NCBI RefSeq assembly: GCF_037325665.1
Contig: NC_090245.1
Span: forward strand, 47,517,851-47,581,850
Source of the DNA: Littorina saxatilis
Lineage: Eukaryota; Mollusca; Gastropoda; Littorinimorpha; Littorinidae
Length of the DNA: 64,000 nt
Direction of reading: 5' to 3'
Shown: positions 45,001-56,508 of the stretch, in pieces
Layout of the letters: the number at the start of each line of letters is the position of its first letter
Numbering within the stretch: position 1 is the stretch's first letter
Notes under the pieces: generated by a model
What the model saw: only the letters and a program-made list of their open reading frames with translations
Database searches by the model: none
What the model was told of the DNA's origin: nothing
Made by a program: the position numbers and the translations under genes

Positions 45001-45340
45001 AGGGTGAACGAGGCACAGATGAGGCTGTCCTCTCTGCACTATTTCCATGCGGTCTCGTGCAGAAGGGACTTGTTTCTTGCCCACTCCCTGTTTTCTGAGG
45101 AGGCGACAAAGAACATTCTCAGATCGTCATCCTTGGTGGACGGTCTCTCTCCGGCAGCCTGGCCTCTCATGCCAGAAGCAGGGGATTGAGACCAACAGAG
45201 AACAGCGGTTCCCTTCTTTTGAGCTTCAATCTGAAAGCAGCAAAAGCAGGCCGCTCCTAAGCAAGCTATACCTAAGCGGACTCAGCCTAAGCGGCCTAAG
45301 TCCTCAGCTCAGGTGAGATTGTTTCTTTCACAGCCGTCAT
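42062..45340 (+). pseudogene. gag-like ORF1 region of fossil A (broken)
   Basis: The region begins with a basic, Ser/Ala/Pro-rich segment (MSDSEKKRAAKAEGKGKG) and ends with a helical part (AQMRLSSLHYFHAVSCRR) of the kind seen in DIRS ORF1. Between them are tandem units of about 110 bp rich in 'ttccgg' (42,700-43,100 and 43,640-44,120). It is spread over several frames and broken. The assignment rests mainly on the element's structure. Confidence 0.45.
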
Positions 45341-47310
45341 AGGTACGCTGGGTTTTTGGAACAACAGCTGGCCTTAGGACTGCGGGGTTTTAGCCTCGGC
45401 TGGAGCAACAGTCATTTCATCCGTTGGCGGTGGTGGTTGTTGCTTTCCTTGTGCTTGTGGCTTCGGGCTTCGACATTCTTTCTTTTTCCCAGCGTATGGG
45501 TGCTGAGAGGTCGATTTCCGTTTAAAGGGGGGTTTTTGCCTTTGGGCTTCCCCGTTTTCTCTTTGCCACGAGCTTCTGGACTTGGTCCAGGTTTGTCTTT
45601 CGCCGAGTCTGACTCTGTCTTTCTCTAGCGATCAGACGCGTTCTGGTGTTTCGTCCAAACTTAAGGTTCACTTGAGTTGGCCTCGGAAGTAACATTCAGA
45701 TTTTTCCTGAGGGTGCATTGTCTGGGCAATGCATGTTTGAGAAGTCATTCTTGGCTTTTCTCTTTTTCTCAGGTTTTTTGGCTACTCCTCCCCTTTTTGG
45801 GCAGAGGTCTAGCTAATGTTCCAGTTTTCTCGGTGCTGGCCTCTAGGCCAGCATCTGTTTCGGCGGCCGAAACTTTTGGTTTCTTACTGTGCCTGTGTAC
45901 TTTGGGTACTTTGGTGCAATGGCCGGCCTACGGGCAGCAAGGCTCTCGGCCTTAGCCTGTGTTATAGTCTCCTGCCTGTCGTGTTGTGACTTTGGCAATT
46001 TGGTTCTTGTGACTGCGGATTTCGTCTCTTTCTCTTCTCCATCATGCTTGCATGATGTGAGTTGGGACGATTTCTGCTGGGTTGGGCTTCCGGCCTGGTC
46101 ACCCCTTTTTCACTTGCAACTATGACTATTACTTTTTTCTCCTGAGAACTCTGGTCTCGGGAGGCTGACGGCTGGTTCGCTTCACGGTTTTCCGTCTTTC
46201 TTACCAGCCTCGTTCTTTCTGTTTTGGGTTTTTTGATTCATTTTCAATTACCTACAAGCAGTCTGCTCTGCGAACACGCTGGCTTTTGTCATTTTGTTTC
46301 CGGTCTCCGGTCACATTAGGATTTGGCCACTGCGGGTCCGCATTTCCGGTGCTTACGCACTACCTTAGGTCGCTTCGTCCTCATTTTTACCCCTCTCTCT
46401 GCTTTCGCAGGGATGGGCAGGGGACGACTGGTGACCGTCTCCCTTGAGTTTTGCTTATTGAGTTGGACTCTGGTACTTGGTACTCAGGCGTCTCTCTCTT
46501 TCCAGTTTGGAGTTTGGTCACTCTTCTGGAGCTGACTGTTCTCTCAAGGGCCTTTTGGGCCTCACTCCATCCCAAAGTTTCCTTACTTTGGCATGTTTGC
46601 CTTATGGTCTCCGTGAGGGTCGGTCCTTTTCAGGGCTTAGCCGGCAACCTTACGCACGGATCTTTTCCAGGCCATTAGCATTTCCTTCCAATTTAAGGGG
46701 GGGGACAGCTTGTCCTTCCCTCTACTTGGTCGGGTTTATCCAAGACTGGGGTCCTTTTCCGGACTGTTTTACGGTTCAGAAGATTGGAAGAAGTGCTGGG
46801 CACAGCTTACTGGCTCTCTGATGTTGTCTTTCGCATTTCTTGCCTGAGAGACATCTCGGCTGTCAATCAGGGTGGTTCTCGGTCCTTTTCTGTCCTTTGG
46901 CAGTGGGCCAGTTCCTGGCAAGGGTTTAGAGTGAGTCAGTGGTTTCTTTCTCACGGGATCCTTTCCTGACTTTTGGCAGTGGGCCAGTTTCTTGGCAAGG
47001 GATTTTCTTTCCCTCCGCCTTGTCATAGCTTTATGCTATCTTTCCCTCGGCTCGGCCCGAGCTCATTTCCAGGACCTGGGCCTCCTCCTTGGCCTTTTTT
47101 GGCCTATGAGGTTTGGATGATGTCCTGCGCACAGCTTCTGGCGCTAGGATTTTGTCTTATCAGGTTCTGCAGACATTGCTGCCCCCTGTCAGGATGGGTC
47201 TCGGCCCATTCCTTCCTTGGCGGCAGCTGGTTTTTGTCTCTCCAGAACTTTAAAGTGAGTTTGAACTTTTTGATCTTACCCACCACCTTGTTGGAGTTAT
47301 CTGCTAAATA

Positions 47311-47393
47311 TGTGACTCGGAGTAAGAATATGTAATTTAATCGAAAATTTTTAATTAAATTTTCATTTGATTAATATACTTACCCGAGTCACA
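47311..47393. repeat. internal complementary region of fossil A
   Basis: Complement of the right end of A joined to its left end. This diagnostic arrangement serves circular intermediates in DIRS elements. Confidence 0.85.
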
Positions 47394-47419
47394 TAGGTAA
47401 TTCCCTCCCACCTTCCCCG

Positions 47420-47670
47420 CTTTTAGTTTCTTTGTATTCTAGAAGTCGAATGAGGGTGTCTCGTATTGGGTACGAGATCTGTGGCGTGATGTACGCTACG
47501 GGAGGCAACCCAGGGTAGCAAGCTTGCTACTTTTTTGCTTGGGTTGCTTCCCTTATACTATAGACGGGATAGCGTTTTTTCAGTCAACCTAGCATCTCGA
47601 CTGCGTCAATGCTAAATATGTGACTCGGGTAAGTATATTAATCAAATGAAAATTTAATTAAAAATTTTCG
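47420..47670 (-). repeat. right inverted terminal repeat of fossil A
   Basis: It matches 41524-41760 in reverse ('cgaatgagggtgtctcgtat', 'ggttgcttcccttatactat', 'gactgcgtcaatgctaaata'). Confidence 0.85.
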
Positions 47671-47884
47671 ATTCAATGTGGTGTAGCAGTGGAGGTGACG
47701 TCACATACCCCGGTACGGGAGGTAACTCCCTGGGTATATGGTCATTACCATTGCTATGTTTACCTTTTTGTGGTTGGGTTGCTTCCCTTTAAAATTGTTT
47801 AAGACGGGTAGCCTTTTCAGACCTTAGCAATTCAGACTGCGTCAATGTTTTTATGTGATTCGGAGTAAGAATATGTAATTTAAT

Positions 47885-48327
47885 ATGTCATAGGCAGGAT
47901 TTACGGCGCACACAACTGGCGACCTGCTCGTGACCTGCTCGCGACCTGCTCGCGGTTGACAATCGGTCCGTCCCGTCACTGACGAGCACTATCTCTTCGG
48001 TCCTAAATCACGTGGAGAACTCGAGCAGAACGGTCCTTAATCAGGTGCAGATCTGCAGTTTGAACAGAGGACATGTGTGAGACATGTGTGAAATGCAATT
48101 GCTGCCACCGTTGGGCTGCGTGGGGCTAGAACAAGTGGGTGTAGGGGTGGACGTAGGGGGTCTCCTTAGTGTTAGCACGTAAACAAGGTTAAAGGTTATT
48201 TTCGGAGAGACAGCATGCCCCGATCGGCAATTCCACACTTCTGGCACATACAACGGCCACAAAACACTACAACGATCACGATAACAAACAGAATGACACA
48301 ACGTATTCCACTCCAACACTTGTAAAG
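47885..48327. other. stretch without recognised features
   Basis: No gene recognised. A short tandem of 'cgacctgctcg' lies at 47922-47953. Confidence 0.5.
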
Positions 48328-48679
48328 GGCCCCAAAGGGGGGGTATCATCACGATCACGGGAAGGGAAATTTTAGCTTTCACGATCACAGTTACCTTGAT
48401 TTTTGTTTTCACGATCACAAACACCTTGACGAATAGAGGATCATAGAGTGATACAGCTGTGAAAAATGTACGTTGAAAATAAAATGCTTTGCAATAATGC
48501 CCATCACGATCACGAAAACAAATGACGATCACGATCACGAGACTTGATTTTTTTTTGTCATCACGGATCACGGGCAAAGTCCCATCACGATCACAGAAAT
48601 GGAAATTTCGGCAATCACGGTCACAGAAAGGTCAAAAAACGCCAATCACGATCACGATTTTAAACCCTTTGGGGCCCTC
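48328..48679. mobile_element. MITE with 'cacgatcacg' repeats
   Basis: The ends agggccccaaaggg and ccctttggggccct are perfect 14 bp inverted repeats. The 350 bp between hold a dozen or more 'atcacgatcacg'-like motifs. Non-coding. Confidence 0.85.
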
Positions 48680-49020
48680 CCTGTACACCAACCTCCTGCA
48701 GTCGTTTCTACCATTTTACAAAATAAAAATATAGTTAGATCAGATCTTCGACAGACGCTCTGTCTTTGTTGCCGGTAAGGAAGTTGTCTTTGTTCAGACT
48801 CAACAGTCCACGACGAAAGAAACATATGTCAAGGGAGTGTCCAGGGGACGGTCGTCTACTGCTGAGTCTGCGCAGTGACAACTTCCGAGCGGCTTCCGAG
48901 TGAAGCCACGTGAAGAAAGATGAGGCTCGCAACACCCAATGCCTCTACAAGCTGCAAAAAACGAAATTTCAGAAAAGAGGCTTCTGCGTCCTATCGTCGT
49001 TAAAGCCAACTCCGCTTCGT

Positions 49021-49460
49021 GAAAACAGTCTGGGTGCTACACGGGATAAGACCATCCTCCACTTGGTCACATACCAACAATGAACAGCCTGGGTGCTACA
49101 TGGAATACGACCATCCCTCCACTTGGTCACATACCAACAATGAACAGCCTGGGTGCTACATGGGGTAAGACCATCCCTCCACTTAGTCACATACCAACAA
49201 TGAACAACCTGGGTGCTACATGGGATAAGACCATCCCTCCACTTGGTCACATACCAACAATGAACAACCTGGGTGCTACATGGGATACGACCATCCCTCC
49301 ACCTGGTCACATACCAACAATGAACAGTCTGGGTGTTACATGGGATAAGACCATCCCTCCACTTGGTCACATACCAACAATGAACAGTCTGGGTGTTACA
49401 TGGGATAAGACCATCCCTCCACTTGGTCACATACCAACAATGAACAGTCTGGGTTCTCTT
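49021..49460 (+). repeat. 60 bp minisatellite, about seven units
   Basis: Each unit reads tgaacagcctgggtgctaca, 'tgggataagaccatccctcc', 'acttggtcacataccaacaa', 95% or more alike. The open frames on both strands (MNSLGATW..., WYVTKWRDG...) are repeat artefacts. Confidence 0.95.
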
Positions 49461-49660
49461 TGTGCAGGGTGTTGGTGAGGTTTTTCAGAATTAATTTTGT
49501 TGAAGGCACCGGTGCCTTTTTGGAAAATGTATTCATCAAAAAAAAATTCCAACTGACCACAAAAATCAGCCAGGGTGTTGATTGTTGGTATGTGACCTAG
49601 TAGAGGGGTGGTCTTAATTATCCCACGTAAAAGTCTGACCGGATCTGAGGTTACGGATGG
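49021..49660. mobile_element. 'ccatccctccacttggtcac' MITE with amplified arm
   Basis: The left arm is the 60 bp array 49021-49460; the right arm (ttggtatgtgacctagtaga ... ggtggtcttaattatcccac) lies at 49575-49625 in reverse. Same family as 22985-23290. Confidence 0.8.
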
Positions 49661-51279
49661 CGTCTTGAAGAACAGAACACAACAGAGGCCTCTTCGTGTC
49701 GCCCGCTACCTGCCGAGACACGTGTTTGCCTCAGATGAACCATTTTTATGGAGGGGACAGACAGAACACTCAACATTTGTATCCTTGGCAAATCATCATG
49801 CTGGTCTAAACTCACACGTTTAGACCAGCACTTACAAGAACAGGAACACGAGAAGGCTTTTTGTTGCGTGTGTGATGTTTTTTGTGTTGTTGTTTTTTTT
49901 TGTTTTTTTTATTGGATCTTTTGTTTATATTTGTCCGGCACGTAACTTTTAAAGTTTTCTTTTTTCTAATATTCCAAAGAAAAGGCGTATACCTCAAACA
50001 CCACCAAAAAACCAAAAAGACTTTCGACGTTACATCATCATCATTTGACTTATTCTGAATACCGTACCCATGCTTTTGTCAAAAGAAACACTTCTACATT
50101 GACACATTGTTCCTGCAAGTGGTTCAAACATTGTAGTGGTCGTTTTTACGTTGTAGCCTACTGACTAAATTCCAGCAAATACAGAAACAGGTTTCATGGA
50201 AAAACCTACACATTTATATTTTTTTTAAAGGCCCTCTTTTTGGATACCCAGAGAGAGAGGGAAACAGGTTTTCTAGTTGCCGTTCATTGTATGTATCACA
50301 TTACAAACAAGGCTGCTCCGCTCTGAATGCGCCACGGTTGAATGGCCGTCTCGTGTTGGTTCAGTAGCGGTGTGTTATTCTCAGAGACGTCGTCAGCTCA
50401 GAACTCGCCTACTCTCTGCACTCTGTATTGAAAGCATGTGATTGCACGCTGCACTGATAATAGGTTTGATGCGTCAGGTCACGGGTGTGTGAAGACGAGA
50501 CTTGTCAATACGATCGACGCGGCGGTTGGCAGTTTGTCGGGCGTGAACAACGCAGTTAACTGTCGTCTGCGTAATCAAGCTACATTAAGGTTGCTCATAG
50601 AATGTGCCTGTTGTGATTCTGCGACGTCAGATCCTCGGCGTGGTGTTGTGACCAGGGGTTGTGGATTGGTCCGAGTCGTCTCAGTGTTGGTCACGGACAG
50701 TGTCGTCACGGTCAGTTTTGGTTTACATAAGTTGTATTCAAGAATTTCAAATAACGATACCGCGAACATGTAATGGAGTCAATGGAGCGCAGCCAGCAAT
50801 GCTTATGAGCGTGTTCTTAAAAAAAGCATAAAGTAGGATTTGGCGGACGATTACAATGTACAAAGCTTGAAATAATGTCAAGAAAACGCGGTCAGTGTTC
50901 AGTGGGACAGTCGAGAACAAAAGAAGATTTCTTGTTATGTCACTACTCGTTTGATGGACCACAACAGTGATCGGATTACTCTCCCACCGAGTTCTGTCGT
51001 TGTATTTCTCATCCAAAATCTTGCGCCAACACTTCCGGGTGGGGTCTCTGTCTCCGTTTTCAACAGTGACGTTTCTTTTTGTATTTCTGTTCTGACATTC
51101 CTGATCGACGTTTCCTGGCAGCATTTTTTTTTCGAATATTCACCAACGGTTACATTTCTAATCTAAACTCCAAACTCTAAATTCCAAACCAACGATTCGT
51201 GTGTGTATTTCTTGCTGAAAATTCGACATCGACGTTTCCGGTGTGTATTTCTTGTCTTACATACTATATTATACAACAA
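49661..51279. other. stretch without recognised genes
   Basis: A short hairpin (tgctggtctaaac ... gtttagaccagca, 49799-49831) is the only clear structure. The open frames are short and featureless. Confidence 0.5.
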
Positions 51280-51285
51280 CGTGTA

Positions 51286-51889
51286 CAGGGATCGCGTTTA
51301 CGCACGATTTTTGCGTATTTGACGCATTTTAAAAGTCGCTGGCGCGTTTTTTTCGCCGCGCCGCGTAAGCCATACGCAAAAATATTGTAACTTTTTCTTG
51401 TCTTCACGCAGCGCTTTTGTTCTAATAATCACCCGATCCTGAAACTGACTATAGGGCTCGAGAAGTGAGACACACATGAAATCTGCGCGTCAAAACTAAA
51501 GTCCGTTTCTTTTTGCATCGAAGTATCGCAAACGAACGTAACGAGGGTATTACCAGATAATGTCTTGTCGGATAATGAAACAGACATTAGCTGCTCTCCC
51601 ATCTCGCGCTTCCAAAAGGCGGAAAGTGTGTCTAGTCGTATTAGAGCGGGAAACAAACTCGCAAGGCCCGAAGGTTGGAGACAGCAGGGGTGTTATTCGA
51701 CCGGCGTGCGCGGACTTCGACAGGAAAACTCGCCGTATTTAGGTAAGGAGTGTCTTTAAGTCTTTCGTGCGTGTTTTGTTTGTGTCTGTACGTGTTTTCG
51801 TAGTACGCAAAAATATTGGTCCGTGACGCGTTTTTTTCGTTTCGTTGCGTATGACTTACGCGTTTTTTAAAAAGCTAGCGTGATCCCTG
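51286..51889. mobile_element. MITE with CAGGGATC ends and target duplication
   Basis: The ends cagggatcgcgtttacgc and gctagcgtgatccctg are inverted; CGTGTA stands on both sides (51280-51285 and 51890-51895). Length 604 bp. Subterminal 'tacgcaaaaatattg' is also inverted between the arms. Confidence 0.85.
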
Positions 51890-51891
51890 CG

Positions 51892-52850
51892 TGTAGAGGA
51901 AGGGCCCCTAATATGGACCACTTTTTGTTTATTGCTGATAACTAGCTTGTTTTCTTGCAAAGAAGTTTCATTTTGTGGTTGGTAGTCCTTCTCTCTTAGT
52001 TTAACCGTTAGGCCTAATTAGAGTGAAATAGCTTTGATAGACATTCAGCAAAAATTAAATACAGAAAAAATCACAAATGGTCCATATTAGGAGCCTGGGC
52101 GCCCAATATGGACCAGTGAAGCGGCCTTCACGAATCACTGTAAAAAAAAAAACCTATACTTCAAAATAACATGATACAACTTAGTGTGCAAGTCAGACTA
52201 ATTCAAATATGCTTTAGATTTAGCTGTTTCGGGTTGATGAGAGCATTATTTGAAGCACACCAGGAAACTGAAGAAGCTTATCAAAAACAGAGTGAAAATA
52301 AGTGAAATTATCAACTTCCACACAAAAAAAGACTATTTGTTATATTTTTTTGAAATCTCGAGGGCTAGTTATAGGTTATTTTCAGCAAGCTTCTTAATGA
52401 ATTAATTAAAAATGCCTTTAGCTTTTATTTTCTTCGATTTGTGGAAGGTGGTCCATATTAGGGGACTCACACATACTTTGAGGTTTTGCTATTATTTTTT
52501 GTTTGCAGTAAAAACCCGGGGTACACACTGCTAAAATGTAACAAATACGGTCTTAGCTGTCATATATAGCCATTTTTGTGTGATAAAAGCTTTGGCTGTG
52601 GACAGAAACGAGTCCGTTTTAGGCGGCAAATTTAGAGTGAACGCTGCCAAAAGTCCAAAAAAGCGAAAAAACGTAACGGTTTTGAGGTTTGTGTTTCTGC
52701 AACTGTTTTGACATGTGCAACTTATCCAGAGAGGGTGAATAAAGCGAATGGAATTGTTTTGAGCGCTCTAGCGCCGTTAGTTTGTCAGAACCGGAGGTGG
52801 TCCATATTAGGAGCCGGTCCATATTAGGAGCCTTTCCCCTACATATTGTA
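51892..52850. mobile_element. element with 'ggtccatattaggagcc' repeats
   Basis: The ends tgtagaggaagggcccctaa and its inexact inverse (52850) frame about 960 bp. The motif ggtccatattagg recurs at 52077-52120 (as a palindrome), 52447 and 52797-52833. No transposase is seen; open frames are short. Confidence 0.75.
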
Positions 52851-52912
52851 CTTGTAGTCTAAAATTCTACATTAATGTTCATGTGTGCATTTCTATCCTG
52901 CAAATCCAAATG

Positions 52913-53221
52913 GATACCGGCACGGTTGGCCTAGTGGTAAGGCGTCCGCCCCGTGATCGGGAGGTCGTGGGTTCGAACCCCGGCCGGGTCATACTTAAGA
53001 CTTTAAAATTGGCAATCTAGTGGCTGCTCCGCCTGGCGTCTGGCATTATGGGGTTAGTGCTAGGACTGGTTGGTCCGGTGTCAGAATAATGTGACTGGGT
53101 GAGACATGAAGCCTGTGCTGCGACTTCTTTCTTGTGTGTGGCGCACGTTATATGTCAAAGCAGCACCGCCCTGATATGGCCCTTCGTGGTCGGCTGGGCG
53201 TTAAGCAAACAAACAAACAAA
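52913..53221 (+). mobile_element. full-length tRNA-derived SINE with 12 bp target duplication
   Basis: CAAATCCAAATG at 52901-52912 and 53222-53233 bounds it. The head has A-box-like tggcctagtggtaagg and B-box gggttcgaacccc; the body has 'ctccgcctggcgtctggcat', and the tail is 'ggctgggcgttaagc' plus (AAAC)n. It is transcribed from internal Pol III boxes in such families. Same family as 34797-35581. Confidence 0.92.
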
Positions 53222-53233
53222 CAAATCCAAATG

Positions 53234-54442
53234 TACGTTTTGTGTTCGTAAATCTTTATTCTAACACATCAGCATCATCATTCCCCTGACTGGAACAGTC
53301 GTCGGGGGGACGTGAGGGCAGAAGAGGCAGTAACCCGTCTGCGGTATGTTCTGTTGGGGTCCGTCGACGGTAGGTCAGGAAAGCTCATCTATATCCATTC
53401 TTTGACATTGTCGGACCAGCTCTTTCGTTGTCTCCCGCGTCTGCGTCCTCCTTCGGCGGTGGCTTGCAGTATGGTTTGGGGGAGGGTGTCATACCTTGTG
53501 ACGTGGCCGAACCACAACAACTTCTTTCGTTTGACGTTTGATCTCCATAAGTACTCTCAATAAACGTGTTGGTCAAACAGTAATTGGGGTTTCTTGATTC
53601 TGACCCTCACAGCAAATGCAGCGTGAGTCAGTGACTCTGCGTTCAGATTCTGCTGGAAGGATTTCTGTTTGTCTGACTGCAAGGCTTCAGCTTTCGTGAG
53701 CGTGGTTCTGTCAAATGACACGAAAGACACTTTTGTTTGGTTTAAGAACAAAATGTTATTCAAAATTCATCACATGAAACAATTTAAAATATACAACTAG
53801 GACACGCATTCAAGCAAGACACTTTTGTTTGTCTTGGTTCGTGTATCCTGTCAGAATAATTATGTCTTTGTTTGCTATCTGCAACTTCCCTTGGCTAGTG
53901 AAGTCTTATTCAGTATTTTTCTTTCATACTTGTAGTGTCATATTGTAAATGTTCAACCTGAGACTCAGTCGTTAGAAAAAACAACTAAATATGTGTTTAT
54001 TTGTTTGTCAGAATTATACCGTCAGATGGTGTGGGAACGCCCTCTGGGTGTGAAAATCCAATGAAGACCACGATGATGTCTGTTGGTCTCTGATCCTTCG
54101 TCAGAAGCTGTGGACATTTTCCCTGGCTTTGATTACGGTCAACGTTTTGTGTTTGCGACATTATACCTTACGATGATCTCCGTTTTGTGTCAGTGTCCGG
54201 ATTGTACCTTCATGTGCTTTGAACACCGCCCTCTGTGAATGTATTGCGTCAAGAACGACAACTTGTCAAGGTACGCTAACTCTGTGATGCAAGGCAAGAA
54301 AGGTCTTGATAAACTTAACGCTCTTTTCAACCTAGTGCAACATTTGTTTTTAATGTAGTATTGCTTTACTTATTGCTGCTTAGTTCCTTTTAGTCATTCC
54401 TAAGACAGTATGTTTTTCTTTCGTCCTCTTCTGTTTCCTTTT
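53234..54442. other. stretch without recognised features
   Basis: No gene, RNA gene or named repeat is recognised. Confidence 0.5.
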
Positions 54443-54508
54443 TACATTTAGTCAAGTTTTGACTAAATGTTTTAACATAGAGGGGGAATCGAGACGAGGG
54501 TCGTGGTG

Positions 54509-54539
<31 letters not shown>

Positions 54540-55079
54540 CTGTGTCTGTGTCTGTGCGTGTGTGTGTAGAGCGATTCAGAGTAAACTACTTAACCGATCT
54601 TTATGAAATTTTACATGAGAGTTCCTGGGTATGATATCCCCAGACACCTTTTTCCATTTTTTCGATAAATGTCTTTGATGACGTCATATCCGGCATTTTG
54701 TAAAAGTTGAGGCGGCACTGTCACACCATCATATTTCAATGAAATTGATTGAAATTTTGGCCAAGCAATCTTCGACGAAGGCCGGACTTCGGTATTGCAT
54801 TTCAGCATTGAGGCTTAAAAATTGCTTAATGAATCTGGTCATTAAAAATCTGAAAATTGTAATAACACTTTTTTTTATATAAAACGATCCAAAATTACTT
54901 TTATTTTATTCTTCATCATTTTCTGATTCCAAAAACATATAAATATGTTTTATTCGGATTAAAAACAAGTCTTAAAAATTAAAAATATAAAAATTATTAT
55001 TAAAATAAAATTTCCGAAATCGTTTAAAAAACCATTTCATCTTATTCCTTGTCGGTTCCTGATTCCAAAAACATATAGA

Positions 55080-55796
55080 AGTGAGAAGACGGAGGCCCTT
55101 CTCGTTGGAACACGACAGAAGATTGCTTGCCTCACTGTGACCGACCTCCAGCTGGATGACGCGACTGTTCCATTCTCCCCTGCTGTCAAGTGCCTTGGCG
55201 TCTTTCTCGACTCCACTCTCTCCATGCAGACACACATCTCCTTCATCATCAAGACCTGCTTTTTCCACCTACGACGCATCGCCTCCATCCGTCGCTACCT
55301 CACCCACGACGCCTGTGTCAAGCTGGTTGTCTCCCTCATCTTCAGTCGTCTGGACTACTGCAACTCCCTTCTGGCTGGCCTCCCCGCCTCATCCATCCAT
55401 GGCCTACAACGAGTCCAGAACGCCGCTGCCAGGCTGACGTTGAGGAAGACGAAGCGAGACCACATCACCCCCCTACTTCGCTCCTTGCACTGGCTCCCTG
55501 TCAACACCCGAATCTCCTACAAACTGTCCACTCTGGTCTACAAGTGTCTCAACGACTCTGCTCCCGAGTACCTTCAATCCTCCCTGGACCTGTACACCCA
55601 GCCCTCCGACCGTCCCCTTCGTTCTGCTGCTGACCCTCTCCGCCTCCACATCCCTCGCTCGAAACTCGCATCTGCTGGTCAGCGTGCATTTCCCTCCGCG
55701 GGCCCCTCCGTCTGGAACTCCCTGCCGCTTGAGCTTCGCCAGAGCCTCTCTCTTGACGCGTTCAAGAGTAGGTTGAAGACTCAGTTCTTCCCGTAG
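55080..55796 (+). CDS. C-terminal end of a LINE reverse transcriptase (partial, open)
   Basis: The text runs open for about 238 codons to TAG at 55794: KCLGVFLDSTLSMQTHISFI, 'RLDYCNSLLAGLP', RVQNAAARLTLRKTKRDHIT, 'LLRSLHWLPVNTRISYKL' and 'VWNSLPLELRQSLSLDAFK'. This is the standard end of L2/CR1-group ORF2 after the reverse transcriptase fingers. The catalytic YADD part is missing because of 5' truncation, as usual for target-primed insertion. The unbroken frame points to a fairly recent event. Confidence 0.85.
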   Translation, partial: SEKTEALLVGTRQKIACLTVTDLQLDDATVPFSPAVKCLGVFLDSTLSMQTHISFIIKTCFFHLRRIASIRRYLTHDACVKLVVSLIFSRLDYCNSLLAGLPASSIHGLQRVQNAAARLTLRKTKRDHITPLLRSLHWLPVNTRISYKLSTLVYKCLNDSAPEYLQSSLDLYTQPSDRPLRSAADPLRLHIPRSKLASAGQRAFPSAGPSVWNSLPLELRQSLSLDAFKSRLKTQFFP

Positions 55797-56104
55797 CTGG
55801 CTGCGACTTTCATGCTCGACGTGATGTGCTGTGCCCCAAAAGACATTCTTGTGCTGTGCTCTGTGAGAGGTGTTTTCTTTGTGCTTAATATTATTTTGTT
55901 TGACCTAGCTATTGATGTGTACATTGTTGTTAAACAGTTGTTTGTTTACCAGGGTTTGCTAGTGTGTGATAGGGTTCGTGTCCGTCTGTAGATGTTAGTT
56001 TCTTTGTTAGTCCTGTGTTGACAACTCTTCGACAAGCGCTTAGAACTGTACCCACGGAATACGCGCTATATAAGCTTCATATTGATTGATTGATTGATTG
56101 ATTG
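55080..56104 (+). mobile_element. 5'-truncated L2/CR1-like LINE
   Basis: A LINE 3' end inserted in copy 2 of the TACATTTAGTCAAG element, with ATATAGA on both sides (55073-55079, 56105-56111). The tail is 'ctgtacccacggaatacgcg' followed by TGAT repeats, the same as the tail of the SINE at 8052-8455. Confidence 0.85.
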
Positions 56105-56405
56105 ATATAGATATGGAATGTTTGGATTAAAAACACGCTCAGAAAGTTAAAACGAAGAGAGGTACAGTAAAACGTGCTATGCAGCACAGCGCAACCGCTA
56201 CCGCGCTAAACAGGCTCGTCACTTTCACTGCCATTTGCACTAGCGGCGGACAACGGTCGATGTGAACAAAATGCAGTGCGTTCAGTTTCATTCTGTGAGT
56301 TCACAGCTTGACTAAATGTAGTAATTTCGCCTTACGCGACTTTTTTTTTTTTCATTTCCTTTTCCTTTATTCTTCCATGTATTCATTGAACACTGCATAT
56401 TCTTT

Positions 56406-56468
56406 TTACATTTAGTCAAGTTTTGACTAAATGTGTTAACATAGAGGGGGAATCGAGACGAGGGTCGT

Positions 56469-56508
<40 letters not shown>

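Larger units (their letters stand above)
41524..47670 (+). mobile_element. DIRS-like fossil, inner element A
   Basis: It is 6147 bp, with ends attaaattacatattcttac (41524) and aaaaattttcg (47670), inverted terminal repeats of about 200-250 bp, and an internal complementary region at 47311-47393 matching its own joined ends (A-specific ccgagtcac). It lies in the right terminal repeat of B, with ATT at both borders. A gag-like region lies at about 42.1-45.3 kb; RT, RNase H and recombinase were not recognised, so it is either non-autonomous or badly worn. It is a broken copy with several to many breaks. Confidence 0.8.
36003..47884 (-). mobile_element. DIRS-like fossil, outer element B (interrupted by A)
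   Basis: It is reckoned as DIRS-like because its two ends (cgaaaatttttaagtaaatt at 36003; gtaatttaat at 47884) are inverted repeats of about 230 bp, and a segment at 36305-36395 is the complement of the two ends joined, the internal complementary region typical of DIRS elements. Without the insert it is about 5.7 kb. It also contains a truncated LINE tail (39772-39962) and three tandem units. No reverse transcriptase or tyrosine recombinase is recognised. It is a broken copy with many breaks, older than A. Confidence 0.75.
54443..56340 (+). mobile_element. TACATTTAGTCAAG element, copy 2, split by a LINE
   Basis: It starts tacatttagtcaagttttga (54443) and ends cttgactaaatgtagtaatt ... acgcgac (56340). 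The parts 54443-55079 and 56105-56340 together match copy 3. (GT)n at 54509-54567 is part of the family. Confidence 0.85.

Noticed and set aside
36003-47884. Reading the 12 kb palindrome as an assembly artefact
   Set aside because: The two halves differ in terminal sequence type and each has its own matching internal complementary region, which a simple inversion error would not give; long reads would still be useful.
49021-49478. Open frames of 132-153 codons with 20-residue repeats
   Set aside because: They are products of the 60 bp minisatellite.
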